Below, in pieces: positions 8,934 through 18,565 of a stretch of 64,000 nt of DNA. The first letter of the stretch is position 1. Each line of letters begins with the position of its first letter. The notes beneath the pieces were generated by a model. That model worked only from the letters and a program-made list of their open reading frames with translations, did no database searches and was not told the DNA's origin. The stretch lies in the NCBI GenBank assembly GCA_902598735.1, contig CACKCM010000003.1, forward strand, positions 1-64,000, written 5' to 3'. Both the position numbers and the translations under genes were made by a program. Source of the DNA: an uncultured Pelagibacteraceae bacterium (GTDB lineage Bacteria; Pseudomonadota; Alphaproteobacteria; Pelagibacterales; Pelagibacteraceae).

Positions 8934-9998
8934 TTACCTGAAGCCGAAATAATCACTTTTTTCAAACTTAAATGCTAAAATTACTTTAAACAAATTACCC
9001 ATCAATTTTGGACTTAGCAATCTTTTTAGTCTTAAATACAAGTTTGTCTTTTCTCTAAAAAGCATATTTTTTGCAATGATCTCAGCCCTTTCTAATATAC
9101 CCATATTTTTTAAGAAATCTTTTTGTGTGATAACTTTTTTTACTTTAAGATTTTTTTTTTGGAAAAATTCTCTTAATAAAGAGAAGTTAACATGATAAGT
9201 AATATCGGCTTTGCCTAAATTTTCCAGCAAATTATTTTTTTTATTATTCATTACTGACTGTAAGGTATTTTGATTATTTGGTTTTAAATATCCATAATCA
9301 ATCATTAAAAGACATCCTTTAAGTCTAGAAATCGTTTTACTAACCTTTTCAAGTATATTTAATCCAGATTTAGGAAATTCAATAAATTTTTGTTCTTTAA
9401 GAACTTTGTAAGATTTTATTAAACTGATGTCACTTTTTTTAGCTTTTTTAAAAGTTTCTATAATTTGTGTGTCTTTTTTTAAAATAAAATATTTTTCTAC
9501 AATTGAGTCATTTATTTGTTGAAATTGTTTTATTGGAATTGCATCAAAAAACTCATTTCCAAAAAAAATTACAGGTCCATCTTTTAACGTACTGAAATTT
9601 TTGATCCATTTTATATTACTATCATTAATTTTCCTTTTTTGAATTTTTTTTAGAAAATTATTTTGTTCAAATAAATAAATTTTTTTTGCAGAATTAAACT
9701 TTGGAAACTTTTTTGAAATATTTAAAAGTATTTTTATTAAACTCCCATCACCAGGACCTAGTTCAACAATATTTATATTTTTAGGTTTTCCGAATATTTC
9801 CCACGTAGAAATTATCCAAATTGAAATCATCTCAGAGTATAGTTTTGATAAAGTTGGGGCAGTAACAAAATCTCCTTTTTTTCCAAAAGGATAAACATTT
9901 GAATAATAACCAAATTTAAAGTTATAAAGAACATTTGAAAAAAATTTATCCACCGGCAAAGATTTAGATTTTAAAAAAAATTTTTGATTAGATCTCAT
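8934..9998 (-). CDS. SAM-dependent methyltransferase, MidA/NDUFAF7 family
   Basis: This family (COG1565) includes mitochondrial NDUFAF7/MidA, which methylates an arginine of a complex I subunit during assembly. The 354-residue protein has the family N-terminal GYYSNVYPFGKKGDFVTAP block, a SAM-binding motif I IVELGPGDGSLIKILL (near residues 80-95), the FFGNEFFDAIPIKQF block and a MIDYGY motif. It lies between lgt (11-bp overlap) and pgeF. By homology a role in NADH dehydrogenase assembly is plausible; bacterial members are barely characterised. Confidence 0.88.
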   Translation of the reverse strand: MRSNQKFFLKSKSLPVDKFFSNVLYNFKFGYYSNVYPFGKKGDFVTAPTLSKLYSEMISIWIISTWEIFGKPKNINIVELGPGDGSLIKILLNISKKFPKFNSAKKIYLFEQNNFLKKIQKRKINDSNIKWIKNFSTLKDGPVIFFGNEFFDAIPIKQFQQINDSIVEKYFILKKDTQIIETFKKAKKSDISLIKSYKVLKEQKFIEFPKSGLNILEKVSKTISRLKGCLLMIDYGYLKPNNQNTLQSVMNNKKNNLLENLGKADITYHVNFSLLREFFQKKNLKVKKVITQKDFLKNMGILERAEIIAKNMLFREKTNLYLRLKRLLSPKLMGNLFKVILAFKFEKSDYFGFR

Positions 9999-10782
9999 TT
10001 TTGTTTCTTAAAAAATAAAACATAGTAAAACCAATTAATATCATGATAATACTTAAAATTGATCCCATACTTAAAAAATTAAAAAAATAACCTATCTGAA
10101 TATCTGGTTCTCTAAAAATTTCAGAAAAAATCCTAAATATCCCATAAAAAATAAGAAATACAAAAGAACATGTCCCGATTTTGTAACTTTTTTTTATGAA
10201 TGTTATGTTCAAAATAATGAATAAGATCAACCCCTCTAACAAAGCTTCATATAGTTGAGAAGGGTGTCTAGGCAACATATCATAAGATGGGAATATGACA
10301 CTCCAAGAAACCGAGCTGATCTTTCCAACAAGTTCACCATTAATAAAATTTGCTAATCTTCCTAAAAAAATACCAATCGGGGCAACACATGCTATTACAT
10401 CAAGTAAAAATAAAGTTTTTATTTTTCTCTGCTTTGAAAACAAATAAGTTCCAAGCACGATACCGAATAGCGCCCCATGAAAAGACATACCACCTTGCCA
10501 AATTTTAAAAATTTCTAATGGGTGCAAAACAAAATGTTGTGGATTATAGAAAATAACATAACCTAATCTTCCTCCGACTATTATAGAAATAATTAAATAT
10601 GTAATAAGATCATCAAATATTTTTAATTCAAACTTTTCATTAAAAATTTCATGCTTTTTTCGAATAATTATTTTACCATACCACCATCCTATTAAAATTC
10701 CGAAAATATAGGCTAAAGAATACCATCTAATTGATATTATTCCTAAATCAATTAGAACTGGATCAAAATTATGTATAAACAT
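9988..10782 (-). CDS. lgt: Prolipoprotein diacylglyceryl transferase
   Basis: Lgt transfers diacylglycerol from phosphatidylglycerol to the lipobox cysteine of prolipoproteins at the inner membrane. The 264-residue protein has about seven hydrophobic helices, the conserved GGRLGYV motif, the signature GRLANFINGELVGK with the essential Arg and Asn, and PRHPSQLYEALLEG. BamD in this window carries a lipobox and is a likely client. It is divergent from ubiK with 51 bp between the starts. Confidence 0.96.
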   Translation of the reverse strand: MFIHNFDPVLIDLGIISIRWYSLAYIFGILIGWWYGKIIIRKKHEIFNEKFELKIFDDLITYLIISIIVGGRLGYVIFYNPQHFVLHPLEIFKIWQGGMSFHGALFGIVLGTYLFSKQRKIKTLFLLDVIACVAPIGIFLGRLANFINGELVGKISSVSWSVIFPSYDMLPRHPSQLYEALLEGLILFIILNITFIKKSYKIGTCSFVFLIFYGIFRIFSEIFREPDIQIGYFFNFLSMGSILSIIMILIGFTMFYFLRNKNEI

Positions 10783-10833
10783 ATTTTATTATATCATATT
10801 TGAAATTAACAATTCTATCAAATAAGATAGAGT

Positions 10834-11067
10834 ATGAGTAATTCAGAAAAAATTTTAAAATCAATATCGAGTATAATTGAAAATAGTATCTTGTCATCAA
10901 AAGATATTAAAAACGAAATATCAACAGACTTAAAATTTAAACGAGATAAGTTAATAAATAAACTTGATCTAGTTTCTAGAGAAGAGTTTGAAGTTTTAAA
11001 AAAAATAGTACAAGAGCAAAATAAGTTAATTAAGAAACTTAAAAAAGATAAAAAGCTAAAAAGGTAA
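10834..11067 (+). CDS. ubiK: Ubiquinone biosynthesis accessory factor UbiK family (BMFP)
   Basis: UbiK is a small coiled-coil factor of the soluble ubiquinone-synthesis complex (formerly YqiC/BMFP, DUF526). The 77-residue protein has an amphipathic N-terminal half, then the family core VSREEFEVLKKIVQEQNKLI leading into a heptad-patterned, Lys-rich coiled coil. Size and the SREEFEVL signature support the call. Its 3' end overlaps the opposing histidine kinase gene by 12 bp. Confidence 0.85.
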   Translation: MSNSEKILKSISSIIENSILSSKDIKNEISTDLKFKRDKLINKLDLVSREEFEVLKKIVQEQNKLIKKLKKDKKLKR

Positions 11068-12375
11068 AGAAATTTTAACCATTAAACCATTAAACTTACT
11101 AGTCCCTAATTGAATATTTCCACCATGGGAATTAATTACATCTTCAACAATTGCTAATCCTAATCCAATACCGGATTTATTAAGACTCCGACTTTTATCA
11201 AGTCTAAAAAAAGGCTTAAATACATTTTTAAACTGTTCCTCTGGTATACCTGGGCCATCATCCTCAAAAATTATTGCTAAACGATTGTTACCTTTTTGAA
11301 CATTAATATAAACATTTTTTCCATATACTAATCCATTATGGATTATATTTTCAAAAGATCTTTTTAAAGCTAAGGGTCTTCCACTCAAATAAATTTTATC
11401 TTCACATGTAATTTGCAAGTTCTCATTATTGAAACTTTCACGAATTTGATTAAACAAATTCTTAAGATCAACATTAGACGTAGATTCTTGGGACTGCGTT
11501 TTGGCAAATTGAAGGTAATCATTCAACATTTTTTCCATTTCATCTATATCTTTAGTCATTTTTTCTGATAAATCTTTTTGCTTAATCATAGCAAGTTGAA
11601 GTTTTAGTCTTGTTAATGGAGTTCTTAGGTCATGACTTATACCAGATAACATTTCTGATCTTTGATTAAGATGACGATTTATTCTTTTTGCCATTCTATC
11701 AAATTCATATGCAGCTTTTCTAATTTCTTGCGCACCTGATGGCCTAAAGTCATTTACGTAATCACCCTTACCAAATCGTTCTGCAGCTTTAGCTAGTCTC
11801 ACTAATGGTTTTGTTTGATTTTTTAAAAAAATTAGAGCTATAATTATTAATACTAAAGAAGGTAGAGTAGTCCACAAAACAAATAATCGTATTGAAGACG
11901 CAGACACCATTTCTTTTGGAACTAAAAACTCTAAAATTTCGTTTTCTGATTTTATCTTTATCTCAACGGCATTTTTAAATTTAGATGTACTAAACCAATA
12001 ATTATTATTTCCAAATGTAGATTTCAGTTCCCTTCGCAGAGATCTATCCATTGGGCTAAATTTTCTTTCACCAGAAGAGCTAAGTAATGTATCCTTTTTA
12101 TTTATACCAATTTCAAAATTAAAAGTATTTTTGTAGCTATCAGTAAAAAAATCTAAATTTTTTTTATCATTTTTATATACTTCTTCGATTGTTTTTAATT
12201 GTGCTACTAGTGATCTAGTAATATTTTTATTTGCTTTTATCCAAATGCTGTCAAAAAAAACTATTGTTATAATTAATTGTAGTATTATTGTGGGAGCTGC
12301 CACTATTATAAGAGCTCTATAAAATAATCTTTTTGGTAAAATTACTTTTAAGAATTTATTCAATCCAGAGAACAT
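11056..12375 (-). CDS. EnvZ-type membrane sensor histidine kinase
   Basis: The 439-residue protein has a membrane helix near residues 20-42, a periplasmic loop of about 115 residues, a second helix near 163-184, and a HAMP linker. The dimerisation domain has its H-box SGISHDLRTPLTRLKL, phospho-acceptor H248. The ATP-binding domain has N, G1 (DDGPGIP), F (PFFRLDKSR) and G2 (GIGLGLAI) boxes. The H-box is of the EnvZ class. Its gene overlaps that of the response regulator by 20 bp, so the two form a cognate pair. The stimulus is not visible from sequence; the periplasmic loop shows no domain I recognise. Confidence 0.92.
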   Translation of the reverse strand: MFSGLNKFLKVILPKRLFYRALIIVAAPTIILQLIITIVFFDSIWIKANKNITRSLVAQLKTIEEVYKNDKKNLDFFTDSYKNTFNFEIGINKKDTLLSSSGERKFSPMDRSLRRELKSTFGNNNYWFSTSKFKNAVEIKIKSENEILEFLVPKEMVSASSIRLFVLWTTLPSLVLIIIALIFLKNQTKPLVRLAKAAERFGKGDYVNDFRPSGAQEIRKAAYEFDRMAKRINRHLNQRSEMLSGISHDLRTPLTRLKLQLAMIKQKDLSEKMTKDIDEMEKMLNDYLQFAKTQSQESTSNVDLKNLFNQIRESFNNENLQITCEDKIYLSGRPLALKRSFENIIHNGLVYGKNVYINVQKGNNRLAIIFEDDGPGIPEEQFKNVFKPFFRLDKSRSLNKSGIGLGLAIVEDVINSHGGNIQLGTSKFNGLMVKISLPF

Positions 12376-13033
12376 ATCCTGAGCCTCTTATGGTTTGTAA
12401 ATATTTGGGATTTTTTGGACTACTCTCAATTTTTTGTCTTAATCTTGTTATTAATACATCAATAGAACGTTCTTGAATAATTCCTGATATTTTTCCAATT
12501 TCTTCTCTCGAATAAGTTTTTCCAGGATTTGACAACATTTCAATGAGAATTTTTTTCTCTGAAATATTAATCTTTTTAATTTTGTTATTTAAGATAATGG
12601 TCATTTTATTTAAATCTATATTTGCGTTTCCTATAGTATATTTTGAATTTAAATTAATCTTATTTTTATTTTTTATTATATTTTTAATTCTAAGCAATAA
12701 TTCCTTTGGCTCAAATGGTTTTCCTATATAATCATCTGCTCCTAGTTCAAGACCTTTAATTCTATCTTCAACCTCGCCTTTTGCAGTAAGCAGGATAATT
12801 GGTATGTTATTTTTTTGTTTTATTTCTTTGGTTAAATCATAACCATTTTGTCCTGGCATCATTACATCTAAAATTAAAATATCAAATTTTAAATACTCTA
12901 ACTTTTGTTTTGCACTGTCAGCGTTCTCTGCAGTAGACACAATATAATTATTTTCAGAAAGATATTCTTTCAATAAACTTCTTATTCTATTATCATCATC
13001 AACTATTAAGATATGTAAGTTACTTTTTTCCAT
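12356..13033 (-). CDS. OmpR/PhoB-type response regulator (PetR-like)
   Basis: The receiver domain covers residues 1-120 with the acidic pocket VDDD (12-14 region), phospho-acceptor D56 in LILDVMMPG, the Thr of LLTAKG and the Lys of IGKPF. A winged-helix DNA-binding domain follows, ending in the RGSGYVLWIE signature. The gene sits between a MarR gene (14-bp overlap) and the kinase gene. In Rhodobacter a MarR/OmpR-type pair called petP-petR lies beside the bc1 operon; the same pair here lies about 8 kb from petABC. That relation is inference from gene order and family, not from targets. Confidence 0.92.
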   Translation of the reverse strand: MEKSNLHILIVDDDNRIRSLLKEYLSENNYIVSTAENADSAKQKLEYLKFDILILDVMMPGQNGYDLTKEIKQKNNIPIILLTAKGEVEDRIKGLELGADDYIGKPFEPKELLLRIKNIIKNKNKINLNSKYTIGNANIDLNKMTIILNNKIKKINISEKKILIEMLSNPGKTYSREEIGKISGIIQERSIDVLITRLRQKIESSPKNPKYLQTIRGSGYVLWIE

Positions 13034-13463
13034 CTATTATTTTTTTTAATACATCTTTGAATTTTATAACTGAGTCAGAGTTTGAATTTTTTAAAGCGTT
13101 AAATATTCTCTTTTTTTGGCTAGAATAAACAGTATCAAAAAAAATTTTACCCTCTTTATTTAAAAAAAGATTTTTTTTTCTCGTATCATTTTCATCTTGC
13201 ACCTGCTTGATCATTTTAGAATTTATAAGATCTCTCAATACTCTATTTAAACTCTGTTTAGTAACCTTTAATTCAAAGATTAACTCTCCAAGATTTATAC
13301 CTGGATATCTCTCTATAAGATTTAAAGCTCGCAAATGGGCTGGTCCAAAAAATTTTTTAGATAAAATTTCCCTCGGATCAGAAAATGTCTCTCTGTATGC
13401 ATAATAAAGTAGTTGAATAAACTCTTTAATTTGATCATCTTTAAGATAGAGCAGTTCTTTCAT
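13020..13463 (-). CDS. MarR-family transcriptional regulator (PetP-like)
   Basis: The 147-residue protein has the MarR winged-helix layout: an N-terminal dimerisation helix, then LRALNLIERYPGINLGELIFELKVTKQSLNRVLRDLI covering the helix-turn-helix (about residues 48-85), then the wing with the DTRKKNLFLNKEG D-x-R motif. It begins the kinase operon and is divergent from ilvE with 76 bp between the starts. The conserved pairing with an OmpR-type regulator suggests PetP. Many MarR proteins repress their own operon, and the short divergent gap would be the place to look. Confidence 0.87.
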   Translation of the reverse strand: MKELLYLKDDQIKEFIQLLYYAYRETFSDPREILSKKFFGPAHLRALNLIERYPGINLGELIFELKVTKQSLNRVLRDLINSKMIKQVQDENDTRKKNLFLNKEGKIFFDTVYSSQKKRIFNALKNSNSDSVIKFKDVLKKIIDGKK

Positions 13464-13477
13464 AATGGTAAGTTATA

Positions 13478-13504
13478 TTGACTTATCCTTGTTAGGAATA
13501 TACT
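13478..13504 (+). promoter_or_regulatory. Candidate ilvE promoter with imperfect dyad in the marR-ilvE gap
   Basis: TTGACT at 13478-13483 and TATACT at 13499-13504 are separated by 15 bp, slightly short of the ideal 17, and the -10 lies 35 bp before the ilvE ATG. Between them is an imperfect inverted repeat, TTATCCT-tgtt-AGGAATA, with five of seven positions paired. It could be a MarR-type operator serving both divergent genes. This is pattern reading only; the AT-rich background makes chance matches likely. Confidence 0.3.
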
Positions 13505-13539
13505 TTTTTATATAAAAAAAATCTATATATTTACTTCAG

Positions 13540-14427
13540 ATGGAGAGCATACCTTACGATAAAAGATCAGGAAAAATTTGGTTCAACGGTAAAGCCATTG
13601 AATGGAAAGATGCAAATATACATATTTTAAATCACGGATTGCATTATGCAAGTTGTGTCTTTGAAGGCGAGCGAGTGTATGATGGAGAAATTTTCAAATT
13701 AGAGGAACATACAGAAAGATTATTTTATTCTGCTAAAAGAATGGGAATCAGTGTCCCGTTTTCACAGCAAGAAATTAATGATGCATGTAAAAGCATAGTA
13801 AATATTCAAAAGGTAAAAAACGGATATGTAAGACCTATAATATGGAGGGGCAGCGAGATGATGGCAATATCTGCACAAAAAAATAAAATTCATGTAGCAA
13901 TAGCAACTTGGGAGTGGGGATCCTATTTTGATCCAAAGCTCAAGTTGAATGGTATTAAATTAGATATTTCAAAATGGAGAAGACCAGCACCAAACACAAT
14001 TCCATGGGACACGAAAGCAGCTGGGTTATACATGATTTGCACATTATCAAAACACGAGGCTGAAGCAAAAGGATTTACAGACTCTCTTATGCTTGACTAC
14101 CAAGGAAACATCGCAGAAGCCACTGGGGCAAATATTTTTTTTAAAAATGAGTCGGACGAGTTGCATACTCCTATACCTGACTCTTTCTTGGATGGAATTA
14201 CAAGACGAGAGGTAATTAAAATTGCAAAATCCAAAGGAATTAAAGTAGTAGAGAGAAAGATAAAACCAGACGAAATGAAAGATTTTGTAGGATGCTTTTT
14301 AACTGGAACTGCAGCAGAGGTTACACCTGTATCTCAAATTGATAATTTTAATTTTACAGTTTGTAATGTAATCACAGATTTAAATAAATCTTATCAAGCT
14401 TTAGTAAGAAAAAAAACAGCAGCCTAA
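13540..14427 (+). CDS. ilvE: Branched-chain amino acid aminotransferase
   Basis: A PLP fold-type IV transaminase that interconverts Leu, Ile and Val with their 2-oxo acids using glutamate/2-oxoglutarate. The N-terminal block HILNHGLHYASCVFEGERVY, the PLP lysine K159 in PWDTKAAGLY, and the SLMLDYQGNIAEATGANIFF block are typical of BCAT rather than of D-amino-acid transaminase or aminodeoxychorismate lyase. Length (295) is normal. It stands alone on the plus strand and overlaps the downstream convergent methyltransferase stop by 4 bp. Confidence 0.93.
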   Translation: MESIPYDKRSGKIWFNGKAIEWKDANIHILNHGLHYASCVFEGERVYDGEIFKLEEHTERLFYSAKRMGISVPFSQQEINDACKSIVNIQKVKNGYVRPIIWRGSEMMAISAQKNKIHVAIATWEWGSYFDPKLKLNGIKLDISKWRRPAPNTIPWDTKAAGLYMICTLSKHEAEAKGFTDSLMLDYQGNIAEATGANIFFKNESDELHTPIPDSFLDGITRREVIKIAKSKGIKVVERKIKPDEMKDFVGCFLTGTAAEVTPVSQIDNFNFTVCNVITDLNKSYQALVRKKTAA

Positions 14428-15167
14428 TTTTTCTTAGCTAATATTAAAACTGACCAAGCTAATTTTTTGAAAAAATTCAATTTAAATAAAATCTGATCTA
14501 ATTTATTAAGAATTTTAAATGAATTAGAATTTTTCGGCGATCCATAAAAAGGAAAAAAAATTAATGTTAAAAATCCATAATAATAGATTTTAGTGTCTTT
14601 GAACTTTTCATTAATTAGTTCAAAATCTTTTTTAACTAATGGGTGTTCGTCCTGTGATCTAGAATTTGGCGTCAATTTTCTATATAAATTAATTAATGGG
14701 TTTGTTCCTAGTGGCTCGATAAAAACTAAACTTCCCTCAGATCTTAAAATTCTATGAATTTCATCTAAAGATTTTGAAATATCAAGGTGGTGTAAAATTC
14801 CTGTCCCATAAACAATATCAAATTTATTATCTTCAAAATTTGTTTTTTCACAATTATCAACCTCAAGATTTACTATAGTATTAGACTTATTTATTCTCTC
14901 TTTAGCTTTCTTAATTGATACCTCAGAAATATCTATTCCTGAAATTCTTTTGGGACCATAATTAATTACCTTTTGTAAAGATATGCCTACTCCACAGCCA
15001 TAATCTAATATTTCACAATTTTTTACATTTTTCTCTAAAAAGGCATAGAAATCTTTACCAGAAGCATAAATTGCTTTGTAGAATATATTTTCAAATCTTC
15101 CTTTAGGTTTTGATTGTAATTCATTATGAAATTTCTTTTCTCTTAAATTTTTCTCAGTTAATGACAT
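14424..15167 (-). CDS. Class I SAM-dependent methyltransferase, substrate unknown
   Basis: The Rossmann-fold methyltransferase core is clear. Motif I is CEILDYGCGVGISLQKVI, an acidic strand-2 residue is in ISGIDISEVSIKKA, motif II region is FDIVYGTGILHHLDI, and the post-core block is LRSEGSLVFIEPLGTNPLI. The last 60 residues contain hydrophobic stretches that may touch the membrane. I use the ATG at 15167, one base after the pgsA stop; an in-frame ATG at 15188 would overlap pgsA by 20 bp. It is the last gene of the uvrB-to-pgsA minus-strand run. Nothing in the sequence fixes the substrate. Confidence 0.82.
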   Translation of the reverse strand: MSLTEKNLREKKFHNELQSKPKGRFENIFYKAIYASGKDFYAFLEKNVKNCEILDYGCGVGISLQKVINYGPKRISGIDISEVSIKKAKERINKSNTIVNLEVDNCEKTNFEDNKFDIVYGTGILHHLDISKSLDEIHRILRSEGSLVFIEPLGTNPLINLYRKLTPNSRSQDEHPLVKKDFELINEKFKDTKIYYYGFLTLIFFPFYGSPKNSNSFKILNKLDQILFKLNFFKKLAWSVLILAKKN

Positions 15168-15168
15168 T

Positions 15169-15753
15169 TTATTTTTTTGTATCCTCATTTATTGCATGAT
15201 CTATTCCTCGTCTTAAATAATCATACCCAGTGTAAAGTGTTAAAAAAGATGAAAACCATAACAAAATTATTCCAACTGTTTGAGCATTATAATCCTGAAA
15301 ATTTATAATTTTGTTTCCACTTTCTCCTGTAAGCAATATTGCAATAGATGTCATTTGTATAAATGTTTTTAATTTTGACAAGCTTGTAACTTGCATAGTA
15401 ATACTTCCTTTCGCTAGAAATTCTCTTAGTCCAGAAACAAGTATTTCCCTTGTTAAAATTATAATTGCAGCTATCACCTCATAATTTTTAATAGTTCCAT
15501 TCATAACTAATAAAATTAGAGCTGCTGCAACTAATATTTTATCTGCAATAGGATCGAGTAATTCACCAAGTTTTGACTCTTCTTTAAACACCCTGGCTAA
15601 AAATCCATCAAGATAGTCAGTAAAACTTGCTAAAACAAATAAAAAAAAAGGGATTAAATCACCAAAGAAACCAGGGATATAAAAAGTTATAACAAATATT
15701 GGCACAATAATAATCCGACCAATAGTTAGTATATTTGGTATTTTTAATTTCAT
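15169..15753 (-). CDS. pgsA: CDP-diacylglycerol-glycerol-3-phosphate 3-phosphatidyltransferase
   Basis: PgsA makes phosphatidylglycerophosphate, the precursor of phosphatidylglycerol (the lipid donor for Lgt). The CDP-alcohol phosphotransferase motif D-G-x2-A-R-x8-G-x3-D-x3-D is seen as TDYLDGFLARVFKEESKLGE followed by LLDPIADK. The 194-residue length and about five hydrophobic helices fit, and the N-terminus MKLKIPNILTIGRIIIVPIF is typical. It abuts uvrC, a pairing also seen in other proteobacteria. Confidence 0.95.
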   Translation of the reverse strand: MKLKIPNILTIGRIIIVPIFVITFYIPGFFGDLIPFFLFVLASFTDYLDGFLARVFKEESKLGELLDPIADKILVAAALILLVMNGTIKNYEVIAAIIILTREILVSGLREFLAKGSITMQVTSLSKLKTFIQMTSIAILLTGESGNKIINFQDYNAQTVGIILLWFSSFLTLYTGYDYLRRGIDHAINEDTKK

Positions 15754-17595
15754 TTATTCGTGAAAATAATCATATATTTTCTTTGCTATGTTGTCTTCTA
15801 TTCCTTCGACTGATTTTAAATCATCAAAGCTTGCAGACTCAACTGCGCGTGCAGACCCAAAATGATTTAATAAAGCTCTTTTCCTTTGTTTTCCAATCCC
15901 TTGGATTTGATCCAGTAAGGATTTGCTAAGGTTTTTCTTTCTTTTAGCTCTGTGAGTGCTTATAGCAAATCTATGAGCCTCATCTCTCAGTCTTTGTATG
16001 AAAAATAATAATGGATCGTTTTTTTCCAAAACATACTCTTTATTTTTATAATAAATTTTTTCCTCCCCAGCATTTCTTTTTTTACCCTTTGCTACAGCTA
16101 AAATTGGCAAGTCATGTAACCCCAATTCATTTAGAACTTCTCTAGATACAGTATATTGTCCTTTTCCTCCGTCTATCATTATTAGATCCGGCAATGACAA
16201 TGAACCAGATTTTTCCTTAACTGCTTTTGAAAATCTTCTAAATAAAACTTCTTTCATCATCCCATAGTCATCATTTTTTACTTTCTCATCTTTGATATTG
16301 AATTTTCTATATCTTTTCTTCACAAAACCTTCATTACTAAAACAAATTAATGAACCAACGGAGTCAGTCCCTTGAATGTGGCTATTATCGTAAACCTCTA
16401 TCAATTCAATATTGTTATTAATATTGAATTTAAACGCTAATTCTTCAATAAGATTATTGTTAGTATCAGATTGAATGAGTTTTTGTTTTAAAGATTGTTT
16501 CGCATTTTTCTCTGCAAGACTAGAAATATTTATCTCATTTTTACTTTTAGCTAGTTTAATAATGATTTCTTTTTTATCTTTCTCAGAGAATGTTTTTTCA
16601 ATTAGTTCTTTGTCTTTGACTTCACAGTTAGTCAATATAAGCCTTGGAATAGTTTTATTCTCGTAAAATTGAGATATAAAAGAACTTAGTATATCTTCTA
16701 TACTGTCATCCGGATCATGTTTTGGATAGAAAGCCTGATTACCCCAGTTTTGTTTTGACCTGAAAAAAAATACTTGAATACATGTTTTTCCTGTTTCTTT
16801 ATAAATACTGATTACATCAGCTTCTGTTAAATTTGTCTGATTTATTTTTTGAGAAGATTGTATTTGAGTCAGTGCTTTTATTCTGTCCCTGGCAATAGCA
16901 GCTTTTTCGTAATCTAATTCTTTACTAGCTTTTTCCATTTCTTTGGATAAATTTTTTTGGATTCTTCTAGATTTACCAGAAATAAAATCAACAGCGTTAG
17001 CCACAGTAGAATTGTAGTCTTTTTCATTTATATGCCCTACACATGGAGCTGAGCATCTTTTAATTTGATACAGGATACATGGTCTTTCTCTATTTTTAAA
17101 AACAGTGTCATCACAGACTCTTAAAAGAAAAATTTTCTGTAAAATTTTTATTGTCCAATTAGCGGATCCAATTGATGCAAAAGGACCAAAATAGTATCCG
17201 GTTTTTGTTTTTTTTCCTCTTAATTTCGTAAGTTGCGGCCATTTATCTTTATTACCAATATAAATATAAGGAAAAGATTTGTCGTCTCGCAAAAGAATAT
17301 TGTAACGAGGTTTATATTTTTTTATTAAATTTGCCTCTAATAGAAGAGCCTCGCTCTCATTGTTTGTAGTAGTAGTTTCTAGGTTATGTGTGAGTGAAAG
17401 CATTCTCTCAGTTCTAATAGGAAGGTTTGAATCAGTGACATAGCTTTTAAGTCTATTTGGAATATTTTTAGCTTTACCTATATAAAGAATTTCACCAGTA
17501 GAACTTATCATTTTATAAACACCAGAGTTTTTTGGTATTAACGGTATTTTGTCCTTAATTACTTTTTTTCCTAACTCTAAACTATTCATTTTCAT
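15754..17595 (-). CDS. uvrC: Excinuclease ABC subunit C
   Basis: UvrC makes both incisions in nucleotide excision repair after UvrB has located the lesion. Domains in order are the GIY-YIG nuclease ([20 protein letters not shown], residues about 19-40), a cysteine region ([17 protein letters not shown]), a UVR helix pair that binds UvrB (about 205-240), the RNase H-like C-terminal nuclease ([19 protein letters not shown] onwards), and tandem helix-hairpin-helix motifs at the end. Length 613 is normal. It lies in the same operon-like run as uvrB, with the SDR, folB and SGNH genes between. Confidence 0.97.
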   Translation of the reverse strand: MKMNSLELGKKVIKDKIPLIPKNSGVYKMISSTGEILYIGKAKNIPNRLKSYVTDSNLPIRTERMLSLTHNLETTTTNNESEALLLEANLIKKYKPRYNILLRDDKSFPYIYIGNKDKWPQLTKLRGKKTKTGYYFGPFASIGSANWTIKILQKIFLLRVCDDTVFKNRERPCILYQIKRCSAPCVGHINEKDYNSTVANAVDFISGKSRRIQKNLSKEMEKASKELDYEKAAIARDRIKALTQIQSSQKINQTNLTEADVISIYKETGKTCIQVFFFRSKQNWGNQAFYPKHDPDDSIEDILSSFISQFYENKTIPRLILTNCEVKDKELIEKTFSEKDKKEIIIKLAKSKNEINISSLAEKNAKQSLKQKLIQSDTNNNLIEELAFKFNINNNIELIEVYDNSHIQGTDSVGSLICFSNEGFVKKRYRKFNIKDEKVKNDDYGMMKEVLFRRFSKAVKEKSGSLSLPDLIMIDGGKGQYTVSREVLNELGLHDLPILAVAKGKKRNAGEEKIYYKNKEYVLEKNDPLLFFIQRLRDEAHRFAISTHRAKRKKNLSKSLLDQIQGIGKQRKRALLNHFGSARAVESASFDDLKSVEGIEDNIAKKIYDYFHE

Positions 17596-18565
17596 AAATT
17601 TTTTTTTTAGTTAACTCATAAACAAACCTATGTCCCTCAACTGATAAATGCATAGGGTCATATTTTAAAAATAGTCTTTTCGGATTTTTATATTGGCAAA
17701 AATTAGAAGTAAGATCAAAAATATTTTTATTTATTTCATTAGCAATTATTTTAAGTTTATTTTGAGGATATAACTGTTCCGAGTCGCACTTTCTGGTCTG
17801 AAATTCATAAGGAAGTAAAAAAATATAAGATTGTATATTATTGTCGATAGAAAATTTATTAAAAGTATTTAAAAATGATTTCATATTGCTCAAATCATTT
17901 TGCTTGTAATAACCTAAAACATTTTGAAACCATGATTTTGAAGAATCAAGTGTAATACCTTTTAAAAAAGTAAACAAAAAGGATTTCTCTCTTAAAAAAA
18001 AATTTATCTTTTTAAACAGATCTATATTAAATATTTTTCTAAATCCAGTATTTTGCCTATTTTCTAAAAATTTGTTTACTTTTATATTAGAGGAGTCATA
18101 AACATCGTTTAGTGTTATAAAATATATAATCTTCTTTGCAGGAAGAAGTTTTTTAATTTCGTCAAATTGTTGAGAGTAATGAGAAACTTGATAACCGAAT
18201 AACGAAAGATTATATATTTTTTTATTATCAAAATTCTTCCTATAAATACCCACAAAAGAATCTTCCTCTTTAACACCTACACCGAATGTAACGCTATCGC
18301 CTAAAAAAAAAACTTTTTCATTTCCTTGATAATTAAAATTTTTGAATGGTATTCTATACCCGTTTTGGTCAACATAAATCTTTTTTCCTAAAACAATCCC
18401 TTCAGTATTCTTTTTTATCTTTGGTAAGCTTTCATTTATAAGTTCAACTCTATATCCTTGAATTTGAGATAAACTAAAAAATCTTAAAATAGTTTCAAAA
18501 GCAAATAGTAATATAAAAATAAAAAGTATATTAAAAAATATTACCTTAAAAGTTTTGTTCTTCAT
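17582..18565 (-). CDS. Membrane-anchored SGNH/GDSL-hydrolase-like protein
   Basis: An N-terminal hydrophobic helix (residues about 8-30) anchors the protein; the remaining 300 residues would face the periplasm. SGNH block I is seen as [14 protein letters not shown] with candidate nucleophile S91. Block V is seen near the C-terminus as [11 protein letters not shown], where Asp and His would complete the triad. The middle blocks (Gly, Asn) are less clear, although NLSLFGYQ and FITLNDVYD are candidates. Such proteins act as acyl-esterases or O-acetyl transfer partners on glycans. No substrate can be named. It overlaps uvrC by 14 bp and follows folB without a gap. Confidence 0.75.
   Translation of the reverse strand: MKNKTFKVIFFNILFIFILLFAFETILRFFSLSQIQGYRVELINESLPKIKKNTEGIVLGKKIYVDQNGYRIPFKNFNYQGNEKVFFLGDSVTFGVGVKEEDSFVGIYRKNFDNKKIYNLSLFGYQVSHYSQQFDEIKKLLPAKKIIYFITLNDVYDSSNIKVNKFLENRQNTGFRKIFNIDLFKKINFFLREKSFLFTFLKGITLDSSKSWFQNVLGYYKQNDLSNMKSFLNTFNKFSIDNNIQSYIFLLPYEFQTRKCDSEQLYPQNKLKIIANEINKNIFDLTSNFCQYKNPKRLFLKYDPMHLSVEGHRFVYELTKKKIYENE

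Noticed and set aside
17582..18565. SGNH-like gene as a horizontally acquired insert
   Set aside because: Base composition and codon use look like its neighbours, and it overlaps uvrC as a settled operon member would.
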